From Peronospora farinosa (lineage: Eukaryota > Oomycota > Peronosporomycetes > Peronosporales > Peronosporaceae), in assembly GCA_947646735.1 (NCBI GenBank), contig CANTFK010000863.1, positions 248,001-312,000 on the forward strand: a stretch of DNA of 64,000 nucleotides, in the 5' to 3' direction. Of the stretch, positions 62,755-64,000 are shown one piece after another. Numbering within the stretch: the stretch's first letter is position 1; every line of letters starts with the position of its first letter. The notes beneath the pieces are model-generated. The model worked only from the letters and a program-made list of their open reading frames with translations, was not told the DNA's origin and made no database searches. The translations under genes were made by a program, and so were the position numbers.

Positions 62755-64000
62755 ATGGCAAGTCCCCAAGCGGCAGTACCACGTCTGGAGCGCATTCCAT
62801 CGTCCTCCCTTCTCATCAGTCCGCCTCCAAGCCGCAATAATTCTCGTAAGCGCTCGCACAACGTGTCCGAATCAGATCTTCACAAAGTTTCAAGCGAACT
62901 TAAGAATGGCGTCTCAAGTGCTACAAAGAGCAGAACAGAGCCCTCCAATGGCATCAATTGCAGTGCTAATAGTAGCAAGAAAGTCAGTAATATCAGAATC
63001 CTGCCCTTCTTGCTAAAAACCGAGTCTAAACGCTCTTATTTCGTGTATTTTATGTGTTTTTTCTAGGCTTTAGATCGCTTCATTCCGACGCGCAGTGCCA
63101 TGAATCTCGATTTGGTACAGTGCAATTCACCCGATACAATAGCAGCCATTGAGGCGGCTACTAACAGCAGGAAAAACAATAGTCCCAGTTGCTCAGGAGG
63201 GGCCTCAACTTCTAGTTCTCTAGCTGAAGACGAGGAGAAACAGATTTATAAAAAGAGACTGGCTAGTGCTCTGCTGGGCAAGGAGGATGACACAAATCAT
63301 AAGATCCTTAAGTTTACAAAGGACAAGCCAGCGGTGGCTCCACCGGACTCGTTCAAATCTACGTTACAGGCCAGATTCTCACACAATAAGGTGACGGTGG
63401 TACCCGCTGCTGCAGCTAAGAAACTGAACCGTCACGTTCCGTCGGCACCGATTAAAGTTCTGGATGCACCAGAGTTTATGAATGACTATTACCTTAACTT
63501 GCTGTCATGGGGAGCCAATAACGTCTTGGCAGTGGCTTTGGGTCAGTGTGTCTACCTCTGGAACGCTGTTTCTGGTGAGATTGACGAGCTCATGACCCTC
63601 GATGGCGACGAGTATGTGAGCTCGGTACAGTGGAGTGATGCCGCGAGCGGCTTGTCCCATCTGGCTATTGGAACGAGTGAGTCCGTGGTGCAGCTGTGGG
63701 ATGTCACTGCCTCACGTCAGGTCCGAACAATGAACGGGCATTCATCACGCGTGGGTGCGCTGGCTTGGAACAGCTATGTGTTGTCATCGGGCTCTCGTGA
63801 CAGCACTATCATTCATCACGATGTCCGAGCACGGCAACATCAGCTGTCAACGTTGACTAGCCATGAGCAGGAAGTATGTGGGCTACAGTGGTCTCCTGAT
63901 GGCACCATGCTGGCTTCTGGTGGTAACGATAACGCGCTGTGCCTATGGAAAGCTGGAAGCATTGGCACTAGCCGCAGTATGCAAACCCCCGCTCACCGTT
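62755..64000 (+). CDS. CDC20: CDC20, APC/C activator (3' end outside the window)
   Basis: CDC20 is the WD40 substrate adaptor that activates the anaphase-promoting complex in mitosis. Exon 1 is 62755-62982 and exon 2 starts at 63067 (donor GTCAGT, 84-nt intron). The frame is open to the window edge, giving at least 387 residues. The C-box DRFIPTR begins at residue 79, right after the splice junction. [11 protein letters not shown] segment resembles the KILxxxxKP motif of CDC20. The WD40 start ([39 protein letters not shown]) and the repeats [26 protein letters not shown] and [22 protein letters not shown] fit CDC20 better than CDH1. The C-terminal repeats and IR tail are not in the window. 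Confidence 0.95.

Noticed and set aside
1..64000. tRNA and rRNA genes
   Set aside because: I looked for cloverleaf-like segments with A/B-box motifs and for rRNA-like sequence, and found none I could support. A covariance-model scan would be decisive.

Overview
The window looks like nuclear DNA of an oomycete, most likely of the Peronosporales (Phytophthora or downy-mildew type). I cannot tell the genus. The evidence is tightly packed eukaryotic housekeeping genes, short introns (about 60-90 nt) with donors that often fit GTRNGT, long single-exon genes, and Ty3/gypsy chromovirus retrotransposons inserted between gene blocks. All calls rest on reading the sequence and its translations; no database search was run.

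Layout. 1-1.8 kb: decayed DNA with a possible retroelement fragment. 1.8-9.4 kb: TRMO (tRNA methyltransferase, +), UGGT (ER glycoprotein folding sensor, -, three exons reconstructed) and SNRNP70 (U1 snRNP 70K, +). 9.4-30.2 kb: a repeat island. Its core is a gypsy element at 11634-27421 (460-bp LTRs, TSD ATTTG). A second gypsy element in the opposite orientation (17525-25255, 338-bp LTRs, TSD AAGAT) sits inside its integrase gene. By eye the inner LTRs differ at about 4 sites and the outer LTRs at about 13, which fits the nesting order. Both elements are dead. Both carry a long antisense reading frame that starts beside the 3' LTR and runs opposite the chromodomain end of pol. 27.4-30.2 kb holds further decayed repeats.

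30.2-64 kb: a dense gene block with GTF3C1 (TFIIIC B-block subunit, -), XPO4 (exportin-4, +), WRNIP1/MGS1 (-, three exons), a 2,676-residue HECT ubiquitin ligase (+), VPS37A-like ESCRT-I subunit (+, six exons), ANAPC11 (-), PGAP1 (+), EIF2D (-, two exons), a Na+/H+ exchanger (-, at least seven exons), a decayed CMP-KDO synthetase (-), a membrane-anchored purple acid phosphatase (+, four exons), a CS-domain CacyBP/SIP-like protein (-) and CDC20 (+, cut by the window edge). The genes do not form a pathway, although ANAPC11 and CDC20 both serve the anaphase-promoting complex and UGGT and PGAP1 both act on ER quality control or anchored proteins.

The most unusual signal is in the outer retrotransposon. 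Its coding DNA and LTRs are saturated with near-perfect hairpins (7-12 bp arms, 3-9 nt loops, often one every 30-60 bp) on both sides of the inner element. The inner element, of the same superfamily, shows little of this. I know of no standard explanation.
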